DNA of 64,000 bases, taken from positions 4,092,001-4,156,000 of the forward strand of contig NZ_JAPEQG010000001.1 in NCBI RefSeq assembly GCF_026339735.1, read 5' to 3'. Positions within the stretch are counted from its first letter, which is position 1, and the number at the start of each line of letters is the position of its first letter. The translations under genes were made by a program, and so were the position numbers. The notes under the pieces are model-generated. The model made no database searches, was not told the DNA's origin, and was given only the letters and a program-made list of their open reading frames with translations. Shown in pieces: positions 8,364-17,088 of the stretch. The stretch is from Streptomyces sp. NBC_01669. GTDB lineage: Bacteria > Actinomycetota > Actinomycetes > Streptomycetales > Streptomycetaceae.

Positions 8364-9701
8364 TCACCGAGCGGCCACCACCGGCTCCGCCTTCCGCCGG
8401 ATCACCAGCGCCATCAGCGCCGCCGTCGCGCACAGTGCCCCCGACGCGTACCAGACCATGTCGTACGAGCCGAACACATCGCGTGCCACACCGCCGAGGA
8501 ACGCCACCAGTGCCGCGCCCACCTGGTGGGAGGCGAGGACCCAGCCGAAGACGATCGCGCTGTCCTCGCCGTACTGCTCGCGGCAGAGCGCCAGCGTCGG
8601 CGGGACCGTGGCCACCCAGTCCAGGCCGTAGAACACGATGAAGAAGACCATCGGCGGGTGCACCGTCGGCGCCATCAGCATCGGCAGGAAGAGCAGCGAG
8701 ATGCCGCGCAACGCGTAGTAGACGGCGAGGAGTCGGCGGGCGTCGAAGCGGTCGGTGAGCCAGCCGGAGAAGACCGTGCCGATGATGTCGAAGACCCCGA
8801 TGACGGCGAGCAGCGAGGCGGCTGCCGTAATGGGCATGCCGTGGTCGTGGGCCGACGGCACGAAGTGCGTACGGATCAGACCGTTGGTCGAGGCGCCGCA
8901 GATCGCGAACGTGCCCGCGAGCAGCCAGAACGGTCCGGTGCGGGCGGCGTCGACCAGGACGCGTACGGTACGGGCCGCCGCACCCCGGGCGGGCGCCGGC
9001 TTCTCGACGTACGCGCCGCCGTAGGGGGCCAGGCCCACATCGGCCGGGTGGTCACGCATCAGCAGCCAGACGAACGGGACGACGACGAGCGCGGCCAGCG
9101 CGACGGTGACCGAGGCCGGGCGCCAGCCGTGCTCCTCGACGATCCATGCGCACAGCGGCAGGAAGATCAGCTGACCGGAGGCGCCGGCCGCGGTGAGGAT
9201 GCCGGTGACCAGGCCGCGTCTGGCGACGAACCAGCGGTTGGTGACCGTGGCCGAGAAAGCCAACGCCATCGAGCCGGTGCCGAGGCCGACGAGCAGCCCC
9301 CAATAGATCATCAGCTGCCAGGAGGCCGTCATCCAGACACTGGCGAACGCCCCCGCCGCGACCGTGGTCAGGGCCACGACGACGACCCGGCGGATACCGA
9401 ACCGGTCCATCAGCGCGGCGGCGAACGGCGCGGTCAGTCCGTACAGCGCCATGTCGATCGAGACGGCCAGCCCGATCTCCCCGCGCGACCAGCCGAACTC
9501 CGTGTGCAGCGGGTCGATGAGGAGGCCGGGCAGGGAGTTGAACGCGGCGCCGCCGATGATCGTCACGAACGTGACGACGGCGACGATCCAGGCGCGGTGG
9601 ATGCGCAGGCGGGAGGGCCCGCGGGACGGTGTGCGGTCGGCCGGGCGGTCCTCGTCCCGGGCGGCCGCGCTCTCGGTTGTCTGGGTCACGTCACCCAGCA
9701 T
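8364..9701 (-). CDS. MFS transporter (monocarboxylate/oxalate-formate type)
   Basis: A 445-residue protein with about twelve hydrophobic segments starting near residue 37. The loop after helix 2 reads MDRFGIRRV, the MFS motif A-like segment, and the sequence GLLVGLGTGSMALAFSATVTNRWF after it is typical of OxlT/monocarboxylate-porter-like members. The C terminus is charged (IRRKAEPVVAAR). It faces the flavin reductase gene convergently with 34 bp between stops. It could import the substrate for the neighbouring acyl-CoA genes, but that is inference from position only. Confidence 0.85.
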   Translation of the reverse strand: MLGDVTQTTESAAARDEDRPADRTPSRGPSRLRIHRAWIVAVVTFVTIIGGAAFNSLPGLLIDPLHTEFGWSRGEIGLAVSIDMALYGLTAPFAAALMDRFGIRRVVVVALTTVAAGAFASVWMTASWQLMIYWGLLVGLGTGSMALAFSATVTNRWFVARRGLVTGILTAAGASGQLIFLPLCAWIVEEHGWRPASVTVALAALVVVPFVWLLMRDHPADVGLAPYGGAYVEKPAPARGAAARTVRVLVDAARTGPFWLLAGTFAICGASTNGLIRTHFVPSAHDHGMPITAAASLLAVIGVFDIIGTVFSGWLTDRFDARRLLAVYYALRGISLLFLPMLMAPTVHPPMVFFIVFYGLDWVATVPPTLALCREQYGEDSAIVFGWVLASHQVGAALVAFLGGVARDVFGSYDMVWYASGALCATAALMALVIRRKAEPVVAAR

Positions 9702-9850
9702 CCGGCCTCGGGGCGTGCTCTCACGAGTGGCCGGAGGGACATGGTTCGCAGGGATCGGGCCATCGAGGGAGGCGTACGATCACCCGTCGGCCGGGGCGTA
9801 CGCGCATCCGGCCGGATGAGACGGACGAGCCGATCGAACCGGGGGATCTC

Positions 9851-10183
9851 ATGCAATGGGTCGCGCGCCAGCAGTTCCATCACCGTTCCGCACTGATGCA
9901 GGTGTGGGGCGCCGGGCTGCTTCTCATGGCCGTCGGGCTGTGGATCTGGCTGGCGTTCCTGCTGGTGGATCAGGCGGACGCGTACTGCTACCGCGTCACG
10001 ATGCAGTGCACGGTGGTGTCGGAGCTGCCCAAGCAGCTCACCGTCCTGGCGATCTCCGGGCCGCTGTCCGTCCTCGGTTCCGCATTGCTCGTCGGTGGCA
10101 GTGTGCGCAGGCAGACCAGTGCGCATGTCTTCCAGGTCATCGAGATGCAGAAGTCCGAGGAGCGGGACCGGCAGAAGCGCTGA
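9851..10183 (+). CDS. small two-helix membrane protein, unknown function
   Basis: A 110-residue protein starting at ATG 9851 behind GGGGGA. Two hydrophobic segments (about residues 20-39 and 66-83) flank a loop with two cysteines (CYRVTMQC), which may form a disulfide outside the cell. The tail is charged (EMQKSEERDRQKR). I do not recognise the family. It is convergent with the MFS gene at 10207, 23 bp away. Confidence 0.65.
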   Translation: MQWVARQQFHHRSALMQVWGAGLLLMAVGLWIWLAFLLVDQADAYCYRVTMQCTVVSELPKQLTVLAISGPLSVLGSALLVGGSVRRQTSAHVFQVIEMQKSEERDRQKR

Positions 10184-10206
10184 CGGTCGGGGCGCGGTCG
10201 CCCGGC

Positions 10207-11532
10207 TCACCCGATCCGCTCCAGGCGGCGGATCGGGCGGGCCACCAGCAGCACACCCACCACCAGTGCGTTGATCACCGCTCCGGCCAGCAGCACCTCG
10301 GAAGCGCCCACCGCGTCCGCGACCGGTCCCGCCAGTGCCCGGCCCGCGGCCAGCATCAGCAGGGAGCCCGCCACGTCGTACGCGTGCAGCCGGTTCAGAG
10401 CCTCCGGCGGGACGTGTGTCTGGACCGTCGTCGACCACATCACCAGCCAGAACGCGAACACCCCGCCCGCCACGAACTGCCCGACCCCCAGCGCGGACAC
10501 CGGAAGCCCGAGCCCCAGCACCACCAGGTTCACGCACACCCCGGTCAGCGCGATCGCACCCGCCGCGAGCGGACGGCGCGGTCTCAGCCGCAGGGCCAGC
10601 AGTCCGCCGACCACGCTGCCCGCGCCGTTCACCGCCATCATCACGCCGTACGTCCCCGAGCCGTGCGCCTCGGTGACCTCGACCGCGGTCAGCGGGAGCA
10701 TCGGGCCGATCACGGTGAATCCGTACACGGTCCAGATCGCGATCACCCCCCACAGCCAGCTGCGGGCCTTGAACTCTCGCCACCCGTCGACCAGTTCGGC
10801 GACGAACGTGCCGCGCTGCGTCGCGTCGGACGGCATCGGGGCGAGCCGCAGCAGGAAGAGGCAGACGCCGGAGACCGCGAACGTCGCCGCGTTCGCCGCA
10901 TACACCGCTCCGGCGCTCGCCAGTCCGACCAGAAGTCCCGCGAAGGCCGGGCCCGCCATCGTCATCAGCGCCTCGGAGACCCGGAGCACCGCGTTGCCGC
11001 GCTGCACGTCCAGCGACACCCGGGGCACGGTCGATGCGACGCCGGGCTGGAAGAGCGCGGCACCGACGCCGGCCACCGCGCTCAGTGCGTACACCACCCA
11101 CAGCGGCGGGTTGCCGGTCGCGAAGGAGACGGCGAGCACCGACGCCCCGACCAGCCGCAGCGCATCGGCGATGATCATCATTCGACGCGGGGTGAAACGA
11201 TCCGCCAGCACGCCGCCGAAGAGCACGAAGAGCGCCAGCGGTCCCATCCAGGCGGCCAGCGCGAAGCCGACGGACGCGTGCGGGCGACCGGCTCCCAGCA
11301 GACCCGCGGTGAGCGCCACCGGGATCATGCCGTCGCCGAAGAGTGCGGCGGTCCGGGCGATGAAGAAGAGCCGGAAGTTACGGTTCCAGAGCTCGCTTCC
11401 CGGTCGTTCGCCGTCCAGGCGCGCATCCAGGGGCGGCAGGGCGGCCGACGAATCCGAGGGGGACGACTGCGAGGGTGCGTTCGCGCGGGCCGTGCCGGGA
11501 ATGCACTCGTGCTCTGCTGACTTTTCCTTCAC
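10207..11532 (-). CDS. MFS transporter (EntS/MFS_3-type exporter)
   Basis: 441 residues from GTG 11532. About twelve transmembrane segments; RNFRLFFIARTAALFGDGM at the N terminus and LADRFTPRRMMI after helix 2 match MFS_3 exporters (enterobactin exporter EntS, macrolide efflux). Helices end in a short basic tail (RPIRRLERIG). The frame stays open far upstream into the AraC gene, but VKEKSAEHECIP is the sensible start because the divergent regulator gene begins beyond it. It shares a 57-bp divergent promoter region with the GlxA-type regulator, a usual arrangement for a regulator and its efflux target. Confidence 0.83.
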   Translation of the reverse strand: MKEKSAEHECIPGTARANAPSQSSPSDSSAALPPLDARLDGERPGSELWNRNFRLFFIARTAALFGDGMIPVALTAGLLGAGRPHASVGFALAAWMGPLALFVLFGGVLADRFTPRRMMIIADALRLVGASVLAVSFATGNPPLWVVYALSAVAGVGAALFQPGVASTVPRVSLDVQRGNAVLRVSEALMTMAGPAFAGLLVGLASAGAVYAANAATFAVSGVCLFLLRLAPMPSDATQRGTFVAELVDGWREFKARSWLWGVIAIWTVYGFTVIGPMLPLTAVEVTEAHGSGTYGVMMAVNGAGSVVGGLLALRLRPRRPLAAGAIALTGVCVNLVVLGLGLPVSALGVGQFVAGGVFAFWLVMWSTTVQTHVPPEALNRLHAYDVAGSLLMLAAGRALAGPVADAVGASEVLLAGAVINALVVGVLLVARPIRRLERIG

Positions 11533-11552
11533 ATCGGTGACATGTATCAGTT

Positions 11553-11568
11553 TATGGTCTATACCACT
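11553..11568. promoter_or_regulatory. GntR/DasR-like operator (dre-like)
   Basis: TATGGTCTATACCACT. Against the DasR-responsive consensus that I remember (AGTGGTCTAGACCACT) 13 of 16 positions agree, and the core TGGT-N4-ACCA is symmetrical. It lies in the divergent promoter between the MFS exporter and the AraC-type gene. Other GntR/HutC-family proteins bind similar cores, so DasR itself is not proven. Confidence 0.45.
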
Positions 11569-11589
11569 AGGGGTGAAGGGAGCCCTGCC

Positions 11590-12579
11590 GTGAAGCACAG
11601 AGTCGTCGTCCTCGCCCTCGACGGGCTGCTCCCGTTCGAACTCGGCATCCCCCAAAGGATATTCGGCCGGGCGTTCAGTTCCGAGCCGCACGACAAGGGC
11701 CGGAAACTGTACGAAGTCGTTACCTGTTCCGTCCGCCCACCGGGACCGGTCTCCACCGACGCGGACTTCACGATCACGGTCGAGCGTGGCCCCGAAGCAC
11801 TGGCCACCGCCGACACGGTCGTCATCCCCGCCTCGTACGAACTCGGCCCCGTCTACGAGGAGGGCAGGCTGTCGGGCGAACTCGCCGCGGCGTTCGCGTA
11901 CATCAGGCCGGGCACCCGGCTCGTCTCGATCTGCACCGGCAGTTACGTCCTCGCCGCCGCCGGGTTCCTCGACGGGCGCCCCGCCACCACGCACTGGTCC
12001 TCCGCCGACCACTTCCAGCAGCTGTTCCCGCAGGTCCAGGTCGACCCGGACGTCCTGTTCATCGACGACGGGGACGTCCTCACATCCGCCGGGGTCGCCG
12101 CCGGCATCGACCTGTGTCTGCACATCGTGCGCCGCGACCACGGCACGGCCGTCGCCAACGACGTCGCCCGCCGCACGGTCGTGCCACCGCACCGCGACGG
12201 CGGGCAGGCGCAGTACATCCGGCGCCCCGTCCCCGAGGCACAGTCCGCGACCACGACCGGTGCGCGAGCCTGGGCGCTCGGCCGGCTGGACCGGCCGATC
12301 CTGCTGCGCGACATGGCGCAGCAGGAGTCGATGAGCGTACGGACGTTCACACGCCGGTTCCGTGAGGAGGTCGGGATCAGCCCCGGGCAGTGGCTGACCC
12401 AGCAGCGGGTGGAGCGGGCGCGGGGGCTGCTGGAGTCCACGGACCTGTCGATCGACCAGGTGGCGCGCGCGGCGGGGTTCGGCACGGCGACATCACTGCG
12501 GCAGCACATCCAGGCGGCGCTGGGGGTGTCGCCGACGGTGTACCGGCGGACGTTCCGGGCGACGGTCGGGGGCCGGTGA
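11590..12579 (+). CDS. GlxA-type transcriptional regulator (DJ-1/PfpI domain plus AraC HTH)
   Basis: 329 residues from GTG 11590, preceded by AAGGGAG. Residues 1 to about 190 form a DJ-1/PfpI-like domain with the nucleophile-elbow segment SICTGSYVLAAAG; the C-terminal 110 residues carry two AraC helix-turn-helix units (MAQQESMSVRTFTRRFREE and IDQVARAAGFGTATSLRQH). Such proteins sense a small molecule and activate or repress nearby genes. An in-frame ATG at 11542 exists but would place the start inside the operator region. It is divergent to the MFS exporter, its likely target. Confidence 0.85.
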   Translation: MKHRVVVLALDGLLPFELGIPQRIFGRAFSSEPHDKGRKLYEVVTCSVRPPGPVSTDADFTITVERGPEALATADTVVIPASYELGPVYEEGRLSGELAAAFAYIRPGTRLVSICTGSYVLAAAGFLDGRPATTHWSSADHFQQLFPQVQVDPDVLFIDDGDVLTSAGVAAGIDLCLHIVRRDHGTAVANDVARRTVVPPHRDGGQAQYIRRPVPEAQSATTTGARAWALGRLDRPILLRDMAQQESMSVRTFTRRFREEVGISPGQWLTQQRVERARGLLESTDLSIDQVARAAGFGTATSLRQHIQAALGVSPTVYRRTFRATVGGR

Positions 12580-12628
12580 GGGCGGGGGAGCGCCGGCCCC
12601 AGGGCCTTTCGGATCCCCAGGACGGGCC

Positions 12629-13678
12629 CTAGAAGACCAGCACCCCGCGCGCCACCCTTCCGTGGTGCGCGTCGTCCGCCGCCTTCGCGAAGTCCTCCAC
12701 CGGGTACGTCTCCGTGACCAGTTCGTCGAGCATGAGGCGACCGGTCCGGTACAGCTCCGCGTAGAGCGCGATGTCGCGCTGCGGGCGCGAGGAGCCGTAC
12801 CGGCAGCCGAGGATCGACTTGTCCAGGTACATCGACGAGACCAGGAACGACGCCTCCGCCGTCGCCGCCGGGACGCCCAGCAGGATCGCCTGGCCGCGCC
12901 GGTCCAGCAGGTCGATCGCCTGCCGGATCAGTTCCGTACGGCCCACGCACTCGAAGGCGTGGTCGGCGCCGGTGGGCAGGATCTCGCGTACGCCCTCCGT
13001 CGACGTCAGGAAGTGTGTCGCGCCGAACTGCCGCGCCACCGCCTCCTTCGCCGGGTTGGTGTCCACCGCGACGATTGTCAGCGCGCCCGCGATCCGGGCG
13101 CCCTGGATCACATTGAGCCCGATGCCACCGGTGCCGATCACGACGACCGTGTCGCCGCGGTCGACCTTCGCCCGGTTGAGTACGGCTCCGATGCCCGTCA
13201 CCACGCCGCAGCCCATCAGGGCCGCGGAGGCCAGCGGGATGTCCGCCGGAATCCTCACCGCCTGCACGGCCTTGACCAGGGTCCGTTCGGCGAACGCGGA
13301 GTTGGACGCGAACTGGTACAGCGGCGTGCCGCCCCGGGAGAACGGCTGCCCCGGCATCCCGATCGCCTTTCGGCACATCGTCGGCCGGCCCCGGTCGCAC
13401 TGGGCGCACGCGCCGCAGCTGGCCAGGGTGGAGAGCGCGACGTGGTCGCCGGGCACGACATGGACGACGCCCGCGCCGACCGCCTCCACCACACCCGCGC
13501 CCTCATGCCCGAGGACCACCGGCAGCGGGAACGGAATGGTTCCGTCGACGACGGACAGATCGCTGTGGCACAGGCCCGCGGCGGCCACCGCGACCAGCAC
13601 CTCGCCCGGGCCCGGGTCGCGTATTTCCAGGTCGTCGACGACCTCGGTCTGCTTGCCGTCGAAGACGACGCCTCTCAT
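12629..13678 (-). CDS. zinc-dependent alcohol dehydrogenase (class III-like MDR)
   Basis: 349 residues. The catalytic zinc ligands are in LCHSD (Cys about residue 37) and GHEGAG (His about 59), the structural zinc loop is CGACAQCDRGRPTMC, and the cofactor site is VVIGTGGIGLNVIQGA. This pattern is that of long-chain zinc alcohol dehydrogenases related to class III enzymes. ATG 13678 overlaps the acyl-CoA dehydrogenase stop (ATGA), so it is coupled to it. In the pathway it probably oxidises an alcohol made after hydration; substrate unknown. Confidence 0.87.
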   Translation of the reverse strand: MRGVVFDGKQTEVVDDLEIRDPGPGEVLVAVAAAGLCHSDLSVVDGTIPFPLPVVLGHEGAGVVEAVGAGVVHVVPGDHVALSTLASCGACAQCDRGRPTMCRKAIGMPGQPFSRGGTPLYQFASNSAFAERTLVKAVQAVRIPADIPLASAALMGCGVVTGIGAVLNRAKVDRGDTVVVIGTGGIGLNVIQGARIAGALTIVAVDTNPAKEAVARQFGATHFLTSTEGVREILPTGADHAFECVGRTELIRQAIDLLDRRGQAILLGVPAATAEASFLVSSMYLDKSILGCRYGSSRPQRDIALYAELYRTGRLMLDELVTETYPVEDFAKAADDAHHGRVARGVLVF

Positions 13679-14826
13679 CTCGGCTCCCTCGGTAGGCCGA
13701 GCACCCGCTCGGCGATGATGTTCCGCTGGATCTCGTCCGAGCCGCCGTAGATGGTGTCGGACCGGGTGAACAGGAACAGGCGCTGCGCTTCGTCGAGTTC
13801 GTACGGGGTGGTGGGCGACCAGTCGTCCGGACCCACGGCTCCGGCGGCGCCCCTGATCTCCACGGCGAGTTCGCCGAGACGTCGGTGCCAACCGCCCCAG
13901 AGCAGCTTGGCGACGCTGGGGGCGCCCGCGTCGCCCGAACCGCCCAGGGTGCGCAGGGCGTTCCAGCGCATGGTCTTCAGCTCCGCCCACTGACGGACGA
14001 GCCGCTCGCGCAGTACGGGGTCGGTGACCGCGCCGCTGTCGACGGCGGCGCGGACCACGCGGTCCAGTTCGGCGGCGAAGCCGATCTGCTGGACGAGGGT
14101 GGAGACACCGCGCTCCAGGGCGAGGAGGCCCATGGCGACGGTCCAGCCGTTGCCCTCGCCGCCGACGAGCTCCTCGGCGAGCGCGCCGTCGAAGAAGACC
14201 TCGTTGAACTCGCTCGTCCCGGACATCTGGCGGATCGGCCGCACCTCGACACGGCCCGGCTGGTCCATCGGAACGAGCAGGAACGAAAGTCCGTGGTGGC
14301 GCTGTGAGCCGGGGGTGGTGCGGGCGAGGACGAAACACCAGTCGGCGTCCCGCGCGAGCGAGGTCCAGATCTTCTGGCCGGTGACGGTGCGGCGGCCGGT
14401 GCCGTCGCGTTCGGCGTTGGTGCGTACGCCGGCGAGGTCGGAGCCGGCGCCGGGTTCGCTGTAGCCCTGGCACCAGAGCTCTTCGCCGCGGGCGATGGCG
14501 GGGAGGAAACGCTGCTTCTGTGCGTCGGTGCCATACGCGAGGAGGGTGGGGGCGAGGAGGTTCTCGCCGATGTGGCCGACGCGGGCGGGAGCATGGGCGC
14601 GGGCGTACTCCTCGGCCCAGACGACCTGCTGGGTGAGGGTGGCCTGCCGGTTTCCGTAGCCGGCCGCCCCGCTGTCCCAGCCGAGGCCGATCCAGCCGCC
14701 GCGGCCCAGCTCGCGCTCCCAGGCGCGGCCGCCCTCGGCGGTGCAGGGCTGTGTGAGGTGCGCCTGCAGCCAGGACCGGACCTCCTGACGGAAGGCGTCG
14801 TCCGTTGCCTCGAACGCGAAGTCCAC
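13675..14826 (-). CDS. acyl-CoA dehydrogenase (FadE-type)
   Basis: 383 residues from GTG 14826 (AGGAG five bases upstream). FAD/substrate segments QGYSEPGAGSDLAGVRT and TVTGQKIWTS, and the C-terminal GGSDEIQRNIIAERVLGLPRE, define the family. It oxidises an acyl-CoA to the 2-enoyl-CoA, passing electrons to ETF. It overlaps the alcohol dehydrogenase gene downstream; upstream on the same strand, across a 196-bp inserted element, lies the SDR gene, so the ancestral operon was probably SDR, acyl-CoA dehydrogenase, alcohol dehydrogenase. Confidence 0.87.
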   Translation of the reverse strand: MDFAFEATDDAFRQEVRSWLQAHLTQPCTAEGGRAWERELGRGGWIGLGWDSGAAGYGNRQATLTQQVVWAEEYARAHAPARVGHIGENLLAPTLLAYGTDAQKQRFLPAIARGEELWCQGYSEPGAGSDLAGVRTNAERDGTGRRTVTGQKIWTSLARDADWCFVLARTTPGSQRHHGLSFLLVPMDQPGRVEVRPIRQMSGTSEFNEVFFDGALAEELVGGEGNGWTVAMGLLALERGVSTLVQQIGFAAELDRVVRAAVDSGAVTDPVLRERLVRQWAELKTMRWNALRTLGGSGDAGAPSVAKLLWGGWHRRLGELAVEIRGAAGAVGPDDWSPTTPYELDEAQRLFLFTRSDTIYGGSDEIQRNIIAERVLGLPREPR

Positions 14827-14873
14827 GTCCACTCCTCGGGGTCGGGTGGAAATCCAGCCGCTCCGGCGATTGA

Positions 14874-15069
14874 GACCGACCGGCAATTGGGGGGTGGGTG
14901 AAGGAGCGGGGCTGGGGTGCGTGCATCGCAAGGCGGAGGATTGAGCCAGATGGGGTCTCCCCTGCTCGAACGAAGCCGAGAGCTTGGGGAAGGAGCCATG
15001 GTGATTGACGACAACGCCGCGAGGTGCGTGCCCCAGCCCCGTGACGCCGCCCCCAATTGCCGGTCGGTC
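14874..15069. mobile_element. MITE-like element, 196 bp, 19-bp perfect terminal inverted repeats, 3-bp TGA duplication
   Basis: The left end GACCGACCGGCAATTGGGG (14874-14892) is the exact reverse complement of the right end at 15051-15069. TGA occurs directly on both sides (14871-14873, 15070-15072). Removing the element and one TGA restores CTCCGGCGATTGAGGAGCGG, a stretch closely similar to the uninterrupted sequence at 29302-29334. Inside are a second inverted repeat (GGGGCTGGGG 14908-14917 with CCCCAGCCCC 15031-15040) and a small palindromic repeat. It has no coding capacity, so a transposase would have to act in trans. Confidence 0.72.
14962..14993. repeat. small palindromic repeat, copy 1 (inside the MITE-like element)
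   Basis: The core CTCGAACGAAGCCGAGAG (14965-14982) with flanking CCCC and GGGG runs can fold as a hairpin. A second copy with nearly the same core (CTCGAGCGAAGCCGAGAG on the minus strand) lies inside the acyl-CoA dehydrogenase gene at 48635-48678. Confidence 0.6.
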
Positions 15070-15082
15070 TGAGGAGCGGGGT

Positions 15083-15100
15083 CCGGGGCGGAAGCCCCGG
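15083..15100 (-). terminator. hairpin after the SDR gene
   Basis: CCGGGGC, loop GGAA, GCCCCGG, lying 8 bp past the SDR stop. It is likely to terminate or attenuate SDR transcription before the downstream acyl-CoA dehydrogenase gene. Confidence 0.55.
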
Positions 15101-15107
15101 TGGGAGG

Positions 15108-16022
15108 TCACGCGTTGGGCCTCGCCTTCGCCGCCGCGGCGGCCGCCATCGCCTCCAGCTGCGCCAGCATCGGCATCGGGTCCACCCCCACCGTCCCCGG
15201 CAGGAAGTCGGCGATTCTCTCCGGGGTCCACGCCCCCTCCGCGTACCCGGCCCGCAACTCCCTCGGCTGGGCCCAGACAGCGATCTTGGGACCCGCGATC
15301 GTGTACACCTGGCCGGTGATCTTCTCCTCGCGGGCCCGCTCACTGAGCAGGTAGACGACGAGTGCGGCAACGTCCTCCGGCTCGCCGATCTCCTTGAGTT
15401 CCATCGGGACGTTCGCGGACATCCGGGTCCGGGCCACCGGGGCGACCGCGTTCGCCGTGACGCCGTACTTGTGCAGGCCGAGCGCCGCGCTGCGGACCAG
15501 CGAGATGATGCCGCCCTTCGCGGCGCTGTAGTTCGCCTGGGCGACGCTGCCCTGGTGGTTGCCGCTGGTGAAGCCGATCAGCGTGCCGCCCCCCTCCTGC
15601 TTCCGCATCACCGCCGAGGCCGCGCGGAAGACGGTGAAGGTGCCCTTGAGGTGGGTGGCGACAACCGGGTCCCACTCCTCCTCGGACATGTTGAACAGCA
15701 TCCGTTCGCGGAGGATCCCGGCCACGCACACGACCCCGTCGATCCGCCCGAACCGCGCCAGCGCCGTGTCAACGACGCGCCGGCCGCCCTCCATCGTGGA
15801 GATGTCGTCGGCGACCGCGACCGCCTCGCCGCCCGCCGCCTCGATCTCCTTGACGACGGACTCGGCTATCGCACTGGTCGGCTCGCCGCCCCCGACGGAG
15901 ACGCCGTAGTCGTTGACGACGACCCTGGCCCCCTCCGCCGCAGCGGCGATCGCGACGGCCCGTCCGATGCCACGGCCGGCGCCGGTCACGGCCACCACCT
16001 TGCCTGCCAAGAAGTTCCCCAT
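15108..16022 (-). CDS. short-chain dehydrogenase/reductase
   Basis: 304 residues. Cofactor motif TGAGRGIG (about residues 14-21), VAGIL in place of NAG, and the active-site Tyr/Lys in YSAAKGG with Ser in TSGNHQG. A C-terminal extension of about 60 residues beyond the usual core (ELRAGYAEGAW onward) resembles SDRs found with steroid or branched acyl-CoA catabolism. It would oxidise a 3-hydroxyacyl-CoA or ring alcohol. It is divergent to the cyclase-family gene, with a 17-bp operator between them. Confidence 0.86.
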   Translation of the reverse strand: MGNFLAGKVVAVTGAGRGIGRAVAIAAAAEGARVVVNDYGVSVGGGEPTSAIAESVVKEIEAAGGEAVAVADDISTMEGGRRVVDTALARFGRIDGVVCVAGILRERMLFNMSEEEWDPVVATHLKGTFTVFRAASAVMRKQEGGGTLIGFTSGNHQGSVAQANYSAAKGGIISLVRSAALGLHKYGVTANAVAPVARTRMSANVPMELKEIGEPEDVAALVVYLLSERAREEKITGQVYTIAGPKIAVWAQPRELRAGYAEGAWTPERIADFLPGTVGVDPMPMLAQLEAMAAAAAAKARPNA

Positions 16023-16043
16023 GCCCGGCCCCTTCCCGCGGTT

Positions 16044-16060
16044 TCTGACGGACCGTTAGA
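16044..16060. promoter_or_regulatory. 17-bp dyad operator, copy 2 (SDR/cyclase divergent promoter)
   Basis: TCTGACGGACCGTTAGA; halves match with a single mismatch. It is 22 bp from the SDR start and 64 bp from the cyclase start, so one bound repressor could control both genes. Confidence 0.62.
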
Positions 16061-16123
16061 TTTTATGGGCAGTCGGCTCCGTCAGCACAAGACCCGGCGC
16101 CCCACCGATTCGAGGAGGCCCTC

Positions 16124-17050
16124 ATGTCCCTGCCCGCCGAGTTCCACGAGATCGCGAAGCGCGTGAACAACTGGGGGCGCTGGGGCGCGGACGACGAGAT
16201 CGGGACGCTCAACCTGATCACCGACGCGGTGGTGCGGGACGCGGCGGCCACCGTCCGCACGGGGCAGCGGATCCCTCTCGCGCTCCCGCTCCAGCAGGAC
16301 GGTGTGCAGAGTGGACTGATTCCGGGGCGGGTCAACCCACTGCACGCCATGGTCCAGATCAACCAGGAGCTCTTCGGCCCGGGTACGGTCGCGACCAGCG
16401 ACGACGTCGTGACACTCGGCCTGCAGGCGGCCACCCACTGGGACGCGCTCACGCACGCCTCGCACTCGGGGAAGATCTACAACGGCCGTCCCGCCACCAC
16501 TGTCACCGCGCACGGCGGCGCCGAGTTCAGCGGGATCGACAAGCCCCCGCACCTCGTCTCGCGCGGCGTCCTGCTGGACGTGGCACGCGCCCACGGTGTC
16601 GACCGGCTGCCCGGCGACCACGCCGTCACCCCGGAAGACCTCGACGCGGCGGAGGAGTTCGCCGGGATCCGGGTCCGGGCCGGGGACATCGTGCTCGTAC
16701 GCACCGGGCAGGTCCAGGTGTATCTGGCCGGCGACAAGCACGCGTACGCCTATCCGTCACCCGGCCTGTCGATCCGGACGCCCGAGTGGTTCCATGCCCG
16801 CGATGTCGCCGCGGTCGCCAATGACACGCTGACCTTCGAGATCTTCCCCGCGGAGATCGAGGACCTGTGGCTGGGAGTGCACGCGCTCGATCTGGTTGAG
16901 ATGGGCATGCTGCAGGGCCAGAACTGGAACCTGGAGACGTTGTCCACAGCCTGTGCGGAGGAGAGGCGCTACGGCTTCCTGCTCTCCGCGATGCCGGAAC
17001 CGTTCGTCGGCGCCACCGGCACGCCGGTCGCCCCGGTCGCCCTTCTCTGA
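16124..17050 (+). CDS. cyclase-family hydrolase (PF04199, kynurenine-formamidase-like)
   Basis: 308 residues. The metal-binding signature of the family appears as THWDALTHASH (about residues 105-115), and GVLLDVAR and GDIVLVRTG are typical flanks. The family hydrolyses formamides, lactones or ring C-C/C-N bonds with a divalent metal. The gene sits in an acyl-CoA degradative set, so ring opening or a lactonase step is the natural guess; the substrate is unknown. ATG 16124 follows CGAGGAGG with suitable spacing. Confidence 0.83.
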   Translation: MSLPAEFHEIAKRVNNWGRWGADDEIGTLNLITDAVVRDAAATVRTGQRIPLALPLQQDGVQSGLIPGRVNPLHAMVQINQELFGPGTVATSDDVVTLGLQAATHWDALTHASHSGKIYNGRPATTVTAHGGAEFSGIDKPPHLVSRGVLLDVARAHGVDRLPGDHAVTPEDLDAAEEFAGIRVRAGDIVLVRTGQVQVYLAGDKHAYAYPSPGLSIRTPEWFHARDVAAVANDTLTFEIFPAEIEDLWLGVHALDLVEMGMLQGQNWNLETLSTACAEERRYGFLLSAMPEPFVGATGTPVAPVALL

Positions 17051-17088
17051 CCGGCCACCGCCAGGAACGTTCCAGGACGTTCCGGCTG

